Assembly: GCA_030248195.1 (NCBI GenBank)
Contig: JASAND010021406.1
Span: forward strand, 5,001 to 69,000
DNA from: Trissonchulus latispiculum
Taxonomy: Eukaryota; Nematoda; Enoplea; Enoplida; Ironidae
Direction of reading: 5' to 3'
Length of the DNA: 64,000 bases
This document shows, piece after piece, positions 32,963-45,160 of this stretch. Within the stretch, counting starts at the first letter, position 1. Each line of letters begins with the position of its first letter. The notes under the pieces are model-generated. The model made no database searches, was not told where the DNA came from, and saw only the letters and a list, made by a program, of their open reading frames with translations. A program made the translations under genes and the position numbers.

Positions 32963-34782
32963 CTAAAGCTGAACCACAGGGAGTTTGACCGGCGCATCTC
33001 CAAATGGCTTCAAGCGATTTATATTAACCACGGATGGGTCACCCAAGCCGTTGGTCGGGCCAATGCGATAATTCGTAAGTGAGATCTTTTCCAGAATCCG
33101 ATACGGGCCGTCGTACTTCGGTCTTAGCTTCTTGCTAAGTCCAGCCGGCACGTTCTTGTTCTCCACGTTCAACATAACCAGGGACCCTGGTTTGTATTCT
33201 ACTGGCGTGGCTTTCTTATCATACCGGACTTTGTTGATATTCGCTGCTTCCTGTAGCATTTCCCGTGCTATCCTCCAAGCTTCACCCAGATGTGGCAACA
33301 ACTGATTTCGGACATCATCGTATGTCTCAACAGGGTCGTCGCCGTGGTTCTGGAAGAAATTATCCAAGGGGTACCGGTAATCCCGACCGGTCATCAGGAA
33401 ATACGGGGTTTCCTGCGTAGAGCTGTGGACCGTGGCCCGATAGATGGACAGGGCCCAAGGTAGGTAATCATCCCAATCCGTCTGATATCGATCCACATAT
33501 TTGGTAATCAAACTACGTAGCGTCCGGTTAAACCGTTCCACTACCCCGTTAGTTTGCGGGTGGTACGCTGTGGTCCGGAGGCGCTCCGACCCAGTCGCAT
33601 CCACTTGGGCCGTCATGAAGGCTGACATAAAGTTAGGGCCCTGATCCGTTAGAACGCGCCCTGGGACGCCCCAGCGGGCTACAAATCTATTTAGGTACCA
33701 ATAGGCCGTCGTTTCAGCCCGCTCGTTCGGCATCGCGAAAGCTTCAGCATACCGAGTCAGATAGTCGACAATACACAGGACACAGGTATTACCTCGTTTG
33801 GTTTCCCGATGGGTGAAATGCATGACATCCATAGCTATCACCTGCAAGGGATATCGGACCACGACGGTATTTTGCATAGTTGCCTGATGACGCCGTGGCC
33901 CATGATTAAATTTAGCGCAGGGTTTACACTGCGCAATATATTCCGCCAAGTCCTGTGACATGCGAGGCCACCAGTACTTAGATGCCAAACTAGCATAGGC
34001 CGCTTTGTGGGCCCGATGTCCACCTGTCGTAAAATGTGTGTGGACCTCCTCGAGCAGCTTCTCGCGTTCGTCGCGTGGTACCACGAGCGTAGGAAACGAT
34101 AAGCCTCGCCGCATACCCCGTTCGTCTAGATAATCCCGGTAAAGAACCCCATCTTTAATATTGAACGAAGACCTCAGCTTCGTCAAGACCAATGCTTCCT
34201 GCTGGTTTTCCGGCAGTCGCTTCTGTTCTAAAAAGTCCAATAGGACGGCAAATTCAGGTTCGTCGCGAAGTTGCCGCTTCCAACTGAGCACCGTTGGTGG
34301 GCCAGGCGGTGCAGCCGTCAAGGCATACACCTCAGGTGGGTACATAACCTCCAGTGCTTCCTGTTCGCTATCAACTGGTTCTTCAATTGGCCATAGGCGC
34401 GACAGCGCATCCGGGACATGGTTTTCCCTGCCCGGACGATACTCCACAGTGAATTCGAATTCCAGCATACGTGACCAGCCAATTTTCCTGATCCCAATGC
34501 CTTGAAGTTATTCAGCAGATCCCTTACAGCCATATGGTCCGTGCGTAGGACAAACTGTTTGCATGAGAGATAGTGCCGGAATTTTTGACATCCCCAGAGG
34601 GCCGCAAAGGCTTCCATTTCGGTTGCCGAATAGCCTTTCTCACCCTGGGTCAATGTCCGACTGGCATATGCTACTGGTCTTTCCCGTAGCACACGAGGCC
34701 CATTCGGTTTGTCGTAGCTTCGTGGGACCGAAAACTGCTGTTCCAGGACTGCTCCAAAGCCACGCTTGCTGGCATCGGTGGA
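32963..34782 (-). pseudogene. Gypsy family 2, copy A: C-terminal pol (RNase H and integrase), frameshifted
   Basis: The remnant starts inside RNase H (STDASKRGFGAVLEQQ, TEMEAFAALWG, LRTDHMAVRDLL) and continues through the integrase: H-C zinc finger around HTHFTTGGHRAHKAAYAS, DDE core with AMDVMHF, LTDQGPNFMS and GVVERFNRTL, and a terminal KYDGPYRIL module. The two parts lie in different frames, joined near 34440-34480, where a few bases found in the large pol are missing. Protease, RT and the N-terminal half of pol are absent: at 34782/34783 RNase H is fused directly to the middle of gag. It is similar to, but clearly diverged from, the pol at 8126-14149, so it is a distinct family. Confidence 0.9.
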
Positions 34783-36719
34783 CCGCTTGGGCTGCATAGG
34801 CTACTGCTGGCTGTTCCTTTTCCATTTCGCCCTGGACTGTTTCCACTATATGCAATGCCCTCGTGATCAGATCGTTTTCCCGGACATGTGGCCAAAACTG
34901 GACTTCAGCCAAAGAAGCCGCCAGCCTGGCTCGCAACTCTGGTCGGAGCCCACGTCGAAACTGGGCAACCAGTTTCTTTTCCCTGCCCATGACCGGTTCG
35001 TGGGGGAATGCCTTCACGGTCAAAACGCGTAAGGCAGCTACGAAGTCATGCGCCTGTTCGTTGGTCTGCTGGTATCGTCCATAGAACTGCTCCGCGTATT
35101 GTTCCGTTGTGACAGGGAGTGGTTCGTATAGCTGACGCAACAGGGCCACCAAGCTGTCGAAGTTGTCCGGAGGACAAGGGCTCATTGCCTCCTTAACCTT
35201 TTCATCAAGCAGCGTCCACAGGATCCTGTACTTGAAGGTTGAGGGAACCTCATAAACCTTCACTGTAGCCTCGAAATTAGCCAGCCAACTTGAAAGCTTG
35301 CTGCTTTTCGGTCCTTGAAAGGGTTTCATGCCCTTGAACCCCTTTAGATGTTCTCCCAGTTGCTTAGCCGTACCATAGGAGGCAGCGGGTTCCGCCGCTG
35401 GCAGGTGTTGAGCGGATTGAGTCAGTCCAGGTGGTTCCCATCTGGACTCCGAAGGCGTATGGTTTTGTTGGGAGTGTTGTCCTGAAGTCGCCAACCGTCG
35501 TACTGGTGGAGGAGGGGTGGGCTCCCTCGAAGGGGCCCTCCGTCGTGCTGGTTCCGCAGGCGGATTAGGCCGGGCTGGAGGTGGGGATTCCCAAGAGTCA
35601 TCCAAGTCAATAAGTGGGGCCTCTTCTGTTTGCCTCTGCGGTCGTGGAGGCGGAGCGGTGCTGGAGCTAAACGTACGGTTAGTCCGTCGTCTACCCATCT
35701 GGTAAGGGGGAGGCCCAGCATCTGGGTCATCCCGTGAGGTCGGCCAAAGTGCCAACATTTCCCTGCAAACCCTTGGAAAATTTTCCTCCAGTGCCTGCCA
35801 CGTGACTGCCGGGAGTTCCGCCAGCCACTGTGTGAGCAAATCCCTGATGGCATAATATTCCGGCTCTGTAAATCGCCTCGGGTGGGCTGGCTGTACCATA
35901 TCCTGCAAGGGGTTGGCACTCCGAGCGGGTACCGCTGGTGGGTTAGCCAAGGGAACCACCCATTTGTCCATGGGCCCCCGGGCTTTGCGGGCCTCCTTTG
36001 GACCCTCCTTTGGCTCCCTCCTGGTTAGCTGTGGGGCTAACCAGGTTGATCTGTACCGTGCTTCTATGCGTCCGTCGAGGGGGGGTAGTCGGTTCCGGGT
36101 CCCGGCGAACCGACTTGTCCATGAAACATGTCCCTTCGTCGTCCCAAAGCAACCCACCAGAAGGAGACTGGGACCAGTGCTGGCTTTGGCGCCTTCGAAG
36201 AAGGCTACTATCCGATCCCAGACGAGGCCTTTGGTATTCCTGTTGTAAGCCCTGTTCAATATCATCTACAATTTGCTTCAGCCCGCGCCAGTCCGAAAAT
36301 TCAGAAATCGGAGGCGGTCCTCGGTTTTGCTGGTACAGGTGACTTGCCAGCCCATGTCCAATATGCTGTAGCTGAGCTTTGAGAGCTTCCAACTGTTCCT
36401 TAGTCTGTGCCTCCAGGGTACCTAGAGGAACAGGTTCCTTCTGTCCCTCTTGGGTGTCCGTCCCAGCTCCGATTTCGTCCTGTGATGCTGACGCCCCCAC
36501 TGCCTTGGAGGGTTCCTCCTCTTCTTTCTCCGCGCCAGGTGGTTTGGGGTCCTTTGATCTAGTAACCGGAGGTCGATAGCCGCCTGGATTCACGGCAGGG
36601 CCCTGACTTGTCGCTCCTCTCCCAGCACTGGTGGTCGACGCCAGGCGGGTTCGTCTGGGTTCCCCAGACGACGTTCCCTTTTTGGTAGGATCCTCAGAAT
36701 TTTCGGTCGGTCTCGGCAT
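34783..36719 (-). pseudogene. Gypsy family 2, copy A: gag, 3'-truncated and frameshifted
   Basis: Base for base almost the same as 29095-31031 of copy B, offset by 5688 bp. It has the same start (36719), the same internal frameshift near 36000-36090 and the same capsid region. It lacks the zinc knuckle and gag end, because after AVAYAAQA the reading passes into RNase H sequence of pol. The chimera is a deletion product, not a functional fusion. Confidence 0.9.
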
Positions 36720-39479
36720 ATTCAGGAATACTTGAGATCAAAAGAACCAGGGGCAAAAATATATACGTATAAAAAGCGTGAGTATCTTACGTCGAGTAAT
36801 GATACGGGTCTCTAGAAAAAATGTTATAATTAAACCTAAAAATAAGGGGATTAGCAAATTATACAGACAAAATTTGTACCAGGTTAGAATAAGCGAAATA
36901 ACTAGTAATAAAATGGCTAGTTAGAAGCAGTATAACAAGAAAACTACACAGGAAAATTACACAAAACACCCTGATTAGTAGGGATCGACCGGAACTCCAA
37001 AACACCGGAACCGGAACCGGAACCGGAATTGGCTTTAAAAAACCGGAACCGGAACCGGAACCGGAACCGGAACCAGTTCTTTAACACTACAAAAGTCGAA
37101 AATTTTTTCTGCTGTTTTGGACAATTTTTGCGCAATTTTTCGCGTTTTTGTAGTTACTAGAACATTGTAATAACGTTTGAATTATATTTTATAGTTATTT
37201 CAATGAACGAACATGAAATTTGCAATTTATTAAGAGATTTTTGTCTTATAGCATAGTTAAACTTTAATATACAGCTTTAAAATTTAAAATTTAAAATTAT
37301 ATATATACACTGTATGAATATGCTATATTTATATTATTCGAGCACATTTTCGATGAATAAATGGCATCTATATACGTATATTTTTACATTATATTTACGA
37401 ATTTTGATGAATAATTTAATCGAATGTATGTTGACCTTTAAAGGAGATTTACTGCCAAATAAAATTTAATTTCTTAATTAGTTAAGCTGAATTTTCAATT
37501 AAGCCTGGTTACGAACTTATAACATCTCAACATCAGCTACAAAATTGGACTTGTTTAGAACATCGGCGTTTAATTCCTTCGCTTGTAATTATATCTCAGT
37601 ATAATTACTTTGTAATTGGAATTTTTTGATTAAAATACAAATGTTTTCTGCCTGGTTGCAATATATAAATTTTCGTCCATTAAGCGTATAAGCCAAAAGT
37701 AATTTTCACAAGTTTCAAAGAAAGTAGATTTGCACAATTTCTCCAAGTTGAATTAAGCGAATTTTCTTCTTTTTGGCTAGCTTCATCAGGGTTTTTTAAT
37801 TTTAAATTTTAAAAACAATAGACATTATTATTACAAATTCTAAACATTCTAAGTAAAGCAATAGCGCCGCAGGCGAAAAATTTTGAATAAATCATATTCT
37901 GTTTATATAATAAGAGAATCGCAGTTTTTCAAAAAGTTTTAAAGAAGTTTGATAAAATTTTTGAAAATTTTAATAAAATTTTGCTTTTGATCATAGGCTA
38001 AAATTGGTTCCGGTTCCGGTACGTTTTCAAAAACCGGAACCGGAACCGGAACCGGAACCAAAAAGTACCGGAACCGGAACCGGAACCGGAATTCCGGTCG
38101 ATCCCTACTGATTAGAAAAATAAACTGCGCAAAAGGGCGCTACAAAATACAGAAAAAAGCCCAAAAACCCACAAAAATATACTAGAGCAAAACGTAAATT
38201 GGGTCAGAGCGCAGGTAATAGGCGCAATAAACCCACATAAAATACGCAATAATCACCAAAACCACAAACGTACCCCCGACAATAATACAAATATAACCCC
38301 AGACAATCACAGGATATATATATATATACGTACAGAAATCACAAAATTATTCCCCACAATACGTATAAAAACACCAGAAAAAATAGCAGGAAAACGAGGA
38401 AAATTTTTCGAAAAGAACCTAGAGGTCGGAACTGGCAGCCTACTGTAATGCTAGTAGAAGGCAACCTGACTACTAAGCACTACGGGGTGGGTACTGCGCA
38501 CAAGGAAACGGCAGAACCTGAGGAGATGTTGTTCCAGTCGACCTGTAGCAACAACCTCGCCTAAACTTTGGAACAACAGTGGCCCTAACTCAGAAAATAT
38601 ACAAGAAAATTCACACAAAATTACGCTCAACCTAGTCTCAGACTGCCAGATTTTCTACCTACCTACTGCCTACCGAGCAATAAATGCTAAGATCTAAGCT
38701 ACAAATGTTTGGAGACCGTCTTCAATTTTAAAACCTAACTAAAATGTTTTCACAAAATATCAAAAATACTGTCACAGAATCCAAAAGAAATTGCCAAAAC
38801 AAACTATCGCACCAATATTTAGAACCAATACTCGACAACTTACTAATTTACCGACATTCAGACATTCTCATCAAGAAAAGGACCATAAATATATTCACAG
38901 AAAATAATCAGAAATGAGGGCTGATCTGGCCGGTACGACCAGATCGGGGGACGGTTATATATAGTCAAAGGGGGAAAATCAGAAATATCGCAAGTGACAG
39001 AGCAGTAAAGAAACACGGATATACAAGGGATCCTAGCTTATAGGGGACAGTAGTAAAAGAAAACAAAGGGAAAAGCTTGCGCATAAAAAAATACGTATAT
39101 AAATGTCTCCACTCAAAACCGTCCACTTGCTGTGAAAGCTAAACTTAAGACTGACTACTTTTTGTTCTTACATCGGACCATACCCCTAAGTAACCAATCG
39201 GAGAAGACTTATTGATTTCGAAAGACTTTTGGACAATTTTGATTGGCTGTAAATGTAGACACAGCTTGTTAGAAAAGACTGGAAATTTCTGCAAAGTTAA
39301 CAGCGCCGTCTAGCGGCCAGACAAACTAAATAAAAGCCAGACAGACGAAATAAAATCACACCCTAAGACACACGTGAATTTCGCAAGCAAAGACACAATT
39401 TCATAAAATAACTCATACACACACACTTCTATTATAAATCAGACACACTAAAAATACCCACCCATTACACTAAATTTGG
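36720..39479 (-). other. Gypsy family 2, copy A: leader and candidate LTR, interrupted by a hAT-like element
   Basis: Leader sequence continuous except for the transposon at 36979-38107. Read on the minus strand from 39479 it begins TGTAATG, a possible LTR start shared with the giant element and resembling the LTR at 25681. It has ccaatc (rc of gattgg) near 39240, a TATATATAA box at 38955-38963, and just downstream a hairpin GATCTGG/CCAGATC (38923-38945). The structured leader domain is 38424-38543. The LTR end and primer-binding site are not resolved. Confidence 0.6.
36979..38107. mobile_element. Non-autonomous hAT-like element with GGAACC-repeat ends
   Basis: A 1129-bp element with termini TAGGGATCGACCGGAA and TTCCGGTCGATCCCTA, inverted relative to one another, each followed inward by tandem CCGGAA units and a second GGAACC cluster. 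It is flanked by a perfect 8-bp duplication CTGATTAG (36971-36978 and 38108-38115). Copy B has the same locus with a single CTGATTAG, which proves both the insertion and its boundaries. The end motif and 8-bp duplication indicate the hAT superfamily. The interior is AT-rich and non-coding, so transposase must have been supplied by another element. Confidence 0.92.
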
Positions 39480-39907
39480 AGTCTGGACTCTGGATGAATA
39501 AATTATATCTGGGGCCGGTTTCATAAAACTTTGCGAGTACTAGACTTGGATGGATGACTTTGGACTTTTGATGAATATGTAAAGAAAATGAAAAAGTAAG
39601 GAGTTTGGAAATGCATCCTAGAAGCTTCAGAAATCTGGTTTAATGTTCTTCAGAAAAAACCTTAAAAATAGTATAAGAGGGATGTTCGTGTTCGATTATT
39701 ATGAAACCCATAGCAAATATTATGCAAATAATTCAATGCTACGGTAGCTACTGTGATGGAATCAGGCTCCTTCAAAAAGCTGTAGTTTAGAGGATTGTCA
39801 GTTACCAGAAAATACTCGAGTTTAGCCATGGACTCCTGAAAACCCGAAGTTACACCGAGAGAATGGTCTAGAGGCTATTTTTGATAACCATGTTGTGCTA
39901 AGTTAGT
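39480..39907. other. Flank between gypsy copy A and the next transposon
   Basis: No gene. A phrase ggggccggtttcataaaact at about 39511-39530 resembles a transposon terminus, but no matching inverse end was found nearby. Confidence 0.4.
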
Positions 39908-39915
39908 GCTGGTTG

Positions 39916-42148
39916 CAGGGTTTTTTTGCGTCCAGATGTACGTCTGGACGCAAAGTTTCTTATCTGGACGCAACGAAATTTTAACGGGACGCAAGCTAGA
40001 GTCGCAACATTATTTCGGGAGAAAATTCACTTTTGTAAGAGTAAAAACTTTAAATGTTTCCAGCACCAATTTTTCCGTTTTTTCCAAAAATTTCTTCGAG
40101 TTCTGGTTGCTCCGCCCCCAGACCCCTGGTGTTAACCACTTTGTCATGGAATGCCAAGGTGCAAGATCTTGTCTCAATGTTATTTGTTAAGTCGTTGTCC
40201 ACCTGTATCCATAGATCCTTTTGAACTCGCAAATTTCACATCAATAAGTAAAACATTACAATGTGCATTAACCGTGAACATTTGGGTTTTTAACGCATTT
40301 TTGAAGAATAATACTACACCACGCATACACGCTGCAATTTACGCAAAGAATGAAATAGCATTAGATGCTTTAGTTAGATGTAACAGATACCAAATTAATT
40401 CTTTTCAACATTTTTATGATAGATTTATTCCTAATTGCAAAAAATTTCCAACTTCTGGGAGCTCCGCCCCCAGACCCCCGCTGATCTTTTACACTGACCT
40501 TTCGAGGATTCAGTAATTCTCAGAGTTTTTAAAATGGACTTTGTGTTTTCATGTTTACTACCTTTCTTCTTAGTGACTACATTTCTTCTTGGTCATATTA
40601 ATTTGATAACTATTTCATTGATTTTTAATACCGTAATTAGTTTATCTATAACATTGAAACATCGGAATAATGTGTGTCAGTCAATTAGAGATGGAACCGG
40701 GTCACCGGGTCACCGGGTCAAGAGCTTCGACCCGGTCTTGACCCGGTTTTCTGAATTTACCCCAAATTTTAGAAATTTTTGGCTTACCAAGCTAAAATTT
40801 TAGCTTAAATTTTTGTTCAATGTCCAATATTAATTGGCATTGTTTTCTATATTTTAGTCTTGAGCATTTCGCAGCATGATGTTATTTGAATCTGTCTGTC
40901 TCTGGCAAATTATTGTCTAGCGTTTTAGCTTTAGCTTTATAAGTTTTATGATTATTGCATAACTCTATTCAGTAAAATATGGTTTGCAGATTATTTTCGC
41001 AACCAAGGTAAATGTCGAAGGTAAGTGAAAAATTTAATTTAATTTAACGCAATACATAATGAAAACCAAATTTTAAAAAATACTCCGTGTATTTGGACAA
41101 GTACTCATATTAGAACCTGTAAAGTTTCGCAGACGGATAAATTATTGGTTTGCTATTAAAATCTGCATAAATTTAGAAAAAAGCTACAGCTACCATCAAA
41201 TGAATTTTAAAAAACTTAGAGCAAACATAACGTCTTAGTTTTTCTTTTCGGGGTGGTGATGGAACATGGAAGCCAAAAATTTAGCCTTCCCAGGCAAAAT
41301 CAAAAATTTTTTGCAGATTCTGGAATTTTCTGGAAAACCGGGTCACCGGGTCACCGGGTCACCGGGTCAGGGCTCAACCGGGTCACCGGGTCACCGGGTC
41401 AAGCCTAAGTGACCCGGTTCCATCACTGGTGTCAATACAATAGAAAATTACGCACAAAATGCGTTAGATGCCACAGACGCTAAATTAATCTTTTCAAACA
41501 TTTCTATTACGGCTTCAATCCGTAATTGCAAAAAATCTCCAACTTCCACTCCAACCCCCCGCTGATCTTTTACTGACCGCTGACCTGAGGAATCAGTAAT
41601 TGTCAGAGTTTTTGAAACTGAATGTATGTTTGATATTTACTACCTTTTTCTCAATGCTATTCCTAAATATTTCATTAATTTTTAATACTTTAGCTAGTTA
41701 ACTATATATGACATTGAAATATCGGAATAATGAGTGTCAATAATATTGAAAATTACTTAAGGTATTGGGTTAGCTGCAACAGGTGCCAAATAAAATCTTT
41801 TTAAACATTTCCATTGCGGATTATTCCGGAATAGCAAAAAATTCTTCAACTTCTGGGGGGCTCCGCCCCCAGACCCCCCTGTGTGCATTTCATTGCCCCA
41901 TCTCTGTTCTATAGGTACCTTTGTATTCGTGCATTAATGTTAAGCAGCATCAACTTTCTAAATAGTCTAAATAGTGTTACACTAAAGAAATTATCGAAAT
42001 TTTTATAAGTAAATCAATTTTTTGCTCAGAAAACACGATAAAACAAAAATTCTACCTGGACGCAAAATTTCTCAACCGGACGCAACTTAAACTTAGCGGG
42101 ACGCAAGGTTGACGGTTGACGCAAATCCGAAAACTAAAAAAAACCCTG
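39916..42148. mobile_element. hAT-like element, 2.2 kb, containing a nested second element
   Basis: Termini CAGGGTTTTTTT and AAAAAAACCCTG are inverted, and the element is flanked by a perfect 8-bp duplication GCTGGTTG (39908-39915, 42149-42156). Subterminal zones at both ends carry repeated ggacgcaa/ttgcgtcc words, a likely array of transposase-binding sites. The interior has three diverged direct repeats of a few hundred bases, each with a phrase like ctccgcccccagacccc (about 40108, 40460 and 41866, with a partial at 41550). No recognisable transposase ORF is present, so it is non-autonomous. It is split by another hAT-like element at 40686-41428. Confidence 0.88.
40686..41428. mobile_element. 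Nested hAT-like element with CCGGGTCA-repeat ends
   Basis: A 743-bp element with ends TAGAGATGGAACCGGGTCAC and its near-inverse GTGACCCGGTTCCATCACTG, followed inward by tandem ccgggtca 8-mers (about 40698-40750 and 41336-41400). The flanking 8-mers cagtcaat and gtgtcaat match at six positions, an imperfect duplication. A related unfilled version of the target (gagtgtcaataat at about 41731) occurs in a neighbouring internal repeat of the host element, which supports nesting. No ORF is present. Confidence 0.85.
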
Positions 42149-42156
42149 GCTGGTTG

Positions 42157-43128
42157 TTGCTGACTGGGTCCGCCTCAACTACCGTGGACGTTTTTCGAAC
42201 ATTTTAACCAGCAGATCTCTTGCCCTCGACTGCCCTTTGAACATTTCGAAACTAAATTATATACTGACAAAGGAAACATACAAAGAAGAACAATATTTTA
42301 ACCTCGTTTTTAGCCCAGATTTGTGTTTAGCTGAGCTTGAACCTATTAATTGTTAGTTTATCTAATTCTGTTGAATGTTGATTGTACTTGCCTACGTACG
42401 GATTGTGGTTTGATTTAGTTGTAATTTGTACAGAAGGGTGGTTTGTAACTCTATTTCTGAATTGTACAGTTTACTCCTTTCTTCACTGGAATCTCAGAGG
42501 CCTAAAAAGAGGACTTTTGTCCACTACAAATGTATAGAAACAATGTATAGAAACTGTAGTCAATGCTTTGATCAATGTATGGTTTAATAATTATATATAA
42601 TTGTATTTTGCTATTATTAATTTGAGCCGGAATCCGTTCACCATTACTTTGAATCTAAGTTGAGTTAACTTTAACCCCTTCAAGTTTGCATCATCAATCG
42701 TATGGGGTTTATTCACAGGTCACCTCCAACAAGTTTGAGGGAGTGAAACAGAATCGCGCGAATGCTGTTAGAACGCTAAAATAAGTGTTCTTGGAAAGTT
42801 TCAGCAAATTCCATCTTGGTTTGAGCCGTAAACCAATAACAAGTGCCCAAAAGGTCACCACCTAGCTATAAGTCAATTTGTTCTAGGAAAATTATTCTAG
42901 GTCAACATTTAGTTTGACGAAACAGCCGGCGGAAGATTAGCTAGCATGTAACACCGGATTGCGCGATAATACGAAGACGAGCCAAATATTTATAGATTAA
43001 CTGTTTAGAAACTTAGTCATCTTGATGCAGTTTCCATAGTTCAGTAAAACTACGAACGAACTTAATAACATACTAACAATAACAAATGAAATCCGAACAA
43101 ATGATAGGGAATCAGTCTTCGGCTGGTA
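42157..43128. other. Intergenic sequence without recognised features
   Basis: AT-rich sequence between two transposons. No ORF, RNA gene or organised repeat could be supported. Confidence 0.5.
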
Positions 43129-43136
43129 TCACTGGG

Positions 43137-44724
43137 TAGTGATGTGGATCGGATCGGCGGATCGGATCGGATCGACCGATCCGGGGTCGGATCGGATCGG
43201 ATCGGATCGACAAATTTTCGGATCGGATCGGTCGGATCGGATCCGCTTAATTTTCCCGGATCGCCGATCCGGCAAGTCAGGCAAAATTTGGAAATTTGTA
43301 CCAATTTTTACATTACATTGCCAATTTTCTTCGAAGAAATTTTCAAAATCTATCATCTGAATTTTATTCAAATGTCGAATATGCAGTTGTTGAGTTTTCT
43401 TATTTCTTTCTCTGGCTAAATAAATGTTTGATGTGTACACATAAAAACCATTAAACGGTATTGATCTCTGATATTTTCTGTTAATTAATTTTTGGACAGT
43501 CTACTCCGCTTTTAAATTCAGTGCCGCTGAGAATGTACTTATTCTGGTATGTTTAAAAGCATATAGTAATTAGTTGAAATATTAAATTTTGCCAAAATTT
43601 TAGCGCATTCAAAATTTTGTTTCCATGATCGACTAAAGTTGTTCCAGCTGCATGTTTTGTATTACCATTTGAATTGTATGGTTATATTTGAAAGCTATTG
43701 ATGATGACTTGATGAGCTAGAACCAATACCTGAAAATGTACCAATTTCTCGGAATTCACTGCTTATAGATAGGGAAATTTTTGTGAATTCCGGGAACAGG
43801 GCGCATTTCTGGGATCTAGTTGTATTACGCAAGTCGTTCAGCTCTTCAAGACCTTTCTCGGGTAATTTCGCATAGGTGTGGGTAATTGAATTGAAAACAT
43901 TTAAATCCGGAAAGTCCTGTTTTCGTTAATTCGAGAATCGAATGCGTTTATGACGTTGATTGAATTACACAACGTGTTCAGTTCGCCAAAAGCTTTTAAA
44001 TGGTAACCATATCGTGGTTATTTAAAAAACTCAATATTCGGAAACTACGAAAACCAGAAAACAACTAAAATTCTGGTAACTGGGGTGGATTTTGTAAGTC
44101 AGGTGAAAAGGTTGTAAGAGCAAAAATATGCGGCGGAATCATCTTTGACTTTGCCCACGGATACAAAATTTTCAATGCGCATAAATTTTAGCAAATTATT
44201 GAATAATTTTAGATTTTCCGGGAATAAAACCTGAATTTCTGGTTTTTCTTGATTTTCAATGTCTCAGAATCATTTTAAAAATTTATAAAAAATATACATC
44301 GCTTATTAATATATAAAACTATAAAAATATATACTTAAGCTTGCAATAGACGACCAAAGTTTGTGCGCACCTTTTTTGGTCTAAACCCTATTTTGTCCTC
44401 TTTGTATAGTTCTCTTCTCACTAGATCTTAAACTCCGAAAACAAAGCAATTAGTCATTTTTCCATGCTGAGTGCACATTATTCTGTAGCTGAAGTTTAAA
44501 AATTTTTAAATAAGATTGAGATGCGACGCTTGATCAAGAGTTTTGTCATATACTAGGAAATGGAAAGGTATATACAGCAATTGAAGTGTCTACATTGAAA
44601 TTTAAAATTATGGCCGGATCGGATCGGATCGGCCCGATCCGGGGCTGGATCGGATCGGATCGCCGTCCAATTTGCGGATCGGATCGGTAGGTTGTTTTGG
44701 CTGCCGATCCGATCCACATCACTA
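43137..44724. mobile_element. Non-autonomous hAT-like element with GGATC-repeat ends
   Basis: A 1588-bp element bounded by TAGTGATGTGGATCGGATCG and its inverse ending CCGATCCACATCACTA style, with tandem ggatc units for about 130 bp inside each end. It is flanked by a perfect 8-bp duplication TCACTGGG (43129-43136, 44725-44732). The interior shares segments, in inverted orientation, with the repeat at 18120-20210 (for example about 44343-44424 with 18130-18220). It has no transposase ORF. Confidence 0.9.
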
Positions 44725-44842
44725 TCACTGGGTATCATTTAAAATTGTTCTATACTAACATCAAATGGTTATTATCTAACGCATAAGGTAGCATAAATCA
44801 CGCTGTAATGTGATCAAATGAATGGTCTTCATGATTGCAAGA

Positions 44843-45160
44843 GTACAGTGTGACTAGCGTCTAGCTCTTAGTTATTAGGCTTGGCGCTTGGGACATCATC
44901 TACGATAACGGCTGACCCCCCCCCCACAAATTAGACCCCTCACTTCAAAGAAATTTGCACGCTATATTTGTCTGCTGAAGCTCGCAACAGACGCACATTG
45001 AACCAACTGAGTAGTTTTTGAGCTTTAGAACACAAACATGCATGCAAATTTCTTTGAAGTGATGGGTCCAATTTGTGGGGGGGGGGGGGGTCAGCCGTTA
45101 TCGTGCAGATGATGTCGCAAGCCTGATAACTAATAGCTTGACGATTGTCACACTCTTATG
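44843..45160. repeat. Hairpin repeat with poly-C and poly-G inner arms
   Basis: An inverted repeat: the left arm includes tacgataacggctgacccccc and the right arm ggggggtcagccgttatcgtgc, extending outward through catcatct/agatgatg to about 45160. A 17-bp inner palindrome around caaatttctttgaagtg is also present. It is probably a MITE. I could not find a convincing target duplication. Confidence 0.65.

Noticed and set aside
40151..40516. 121-codon ORF as a hAT transposase fragment
   Set aside because: I see no BED finger or hAT dimerisation motif, and the ORF spans one of the element's diverged internal repeats.
44843..45160. hAT assignment for the hairpin repeat, based on CAGTG at the left end
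   Set aside because: The right end does not give a matching terminus, and no 8-bp duplication flanks it.
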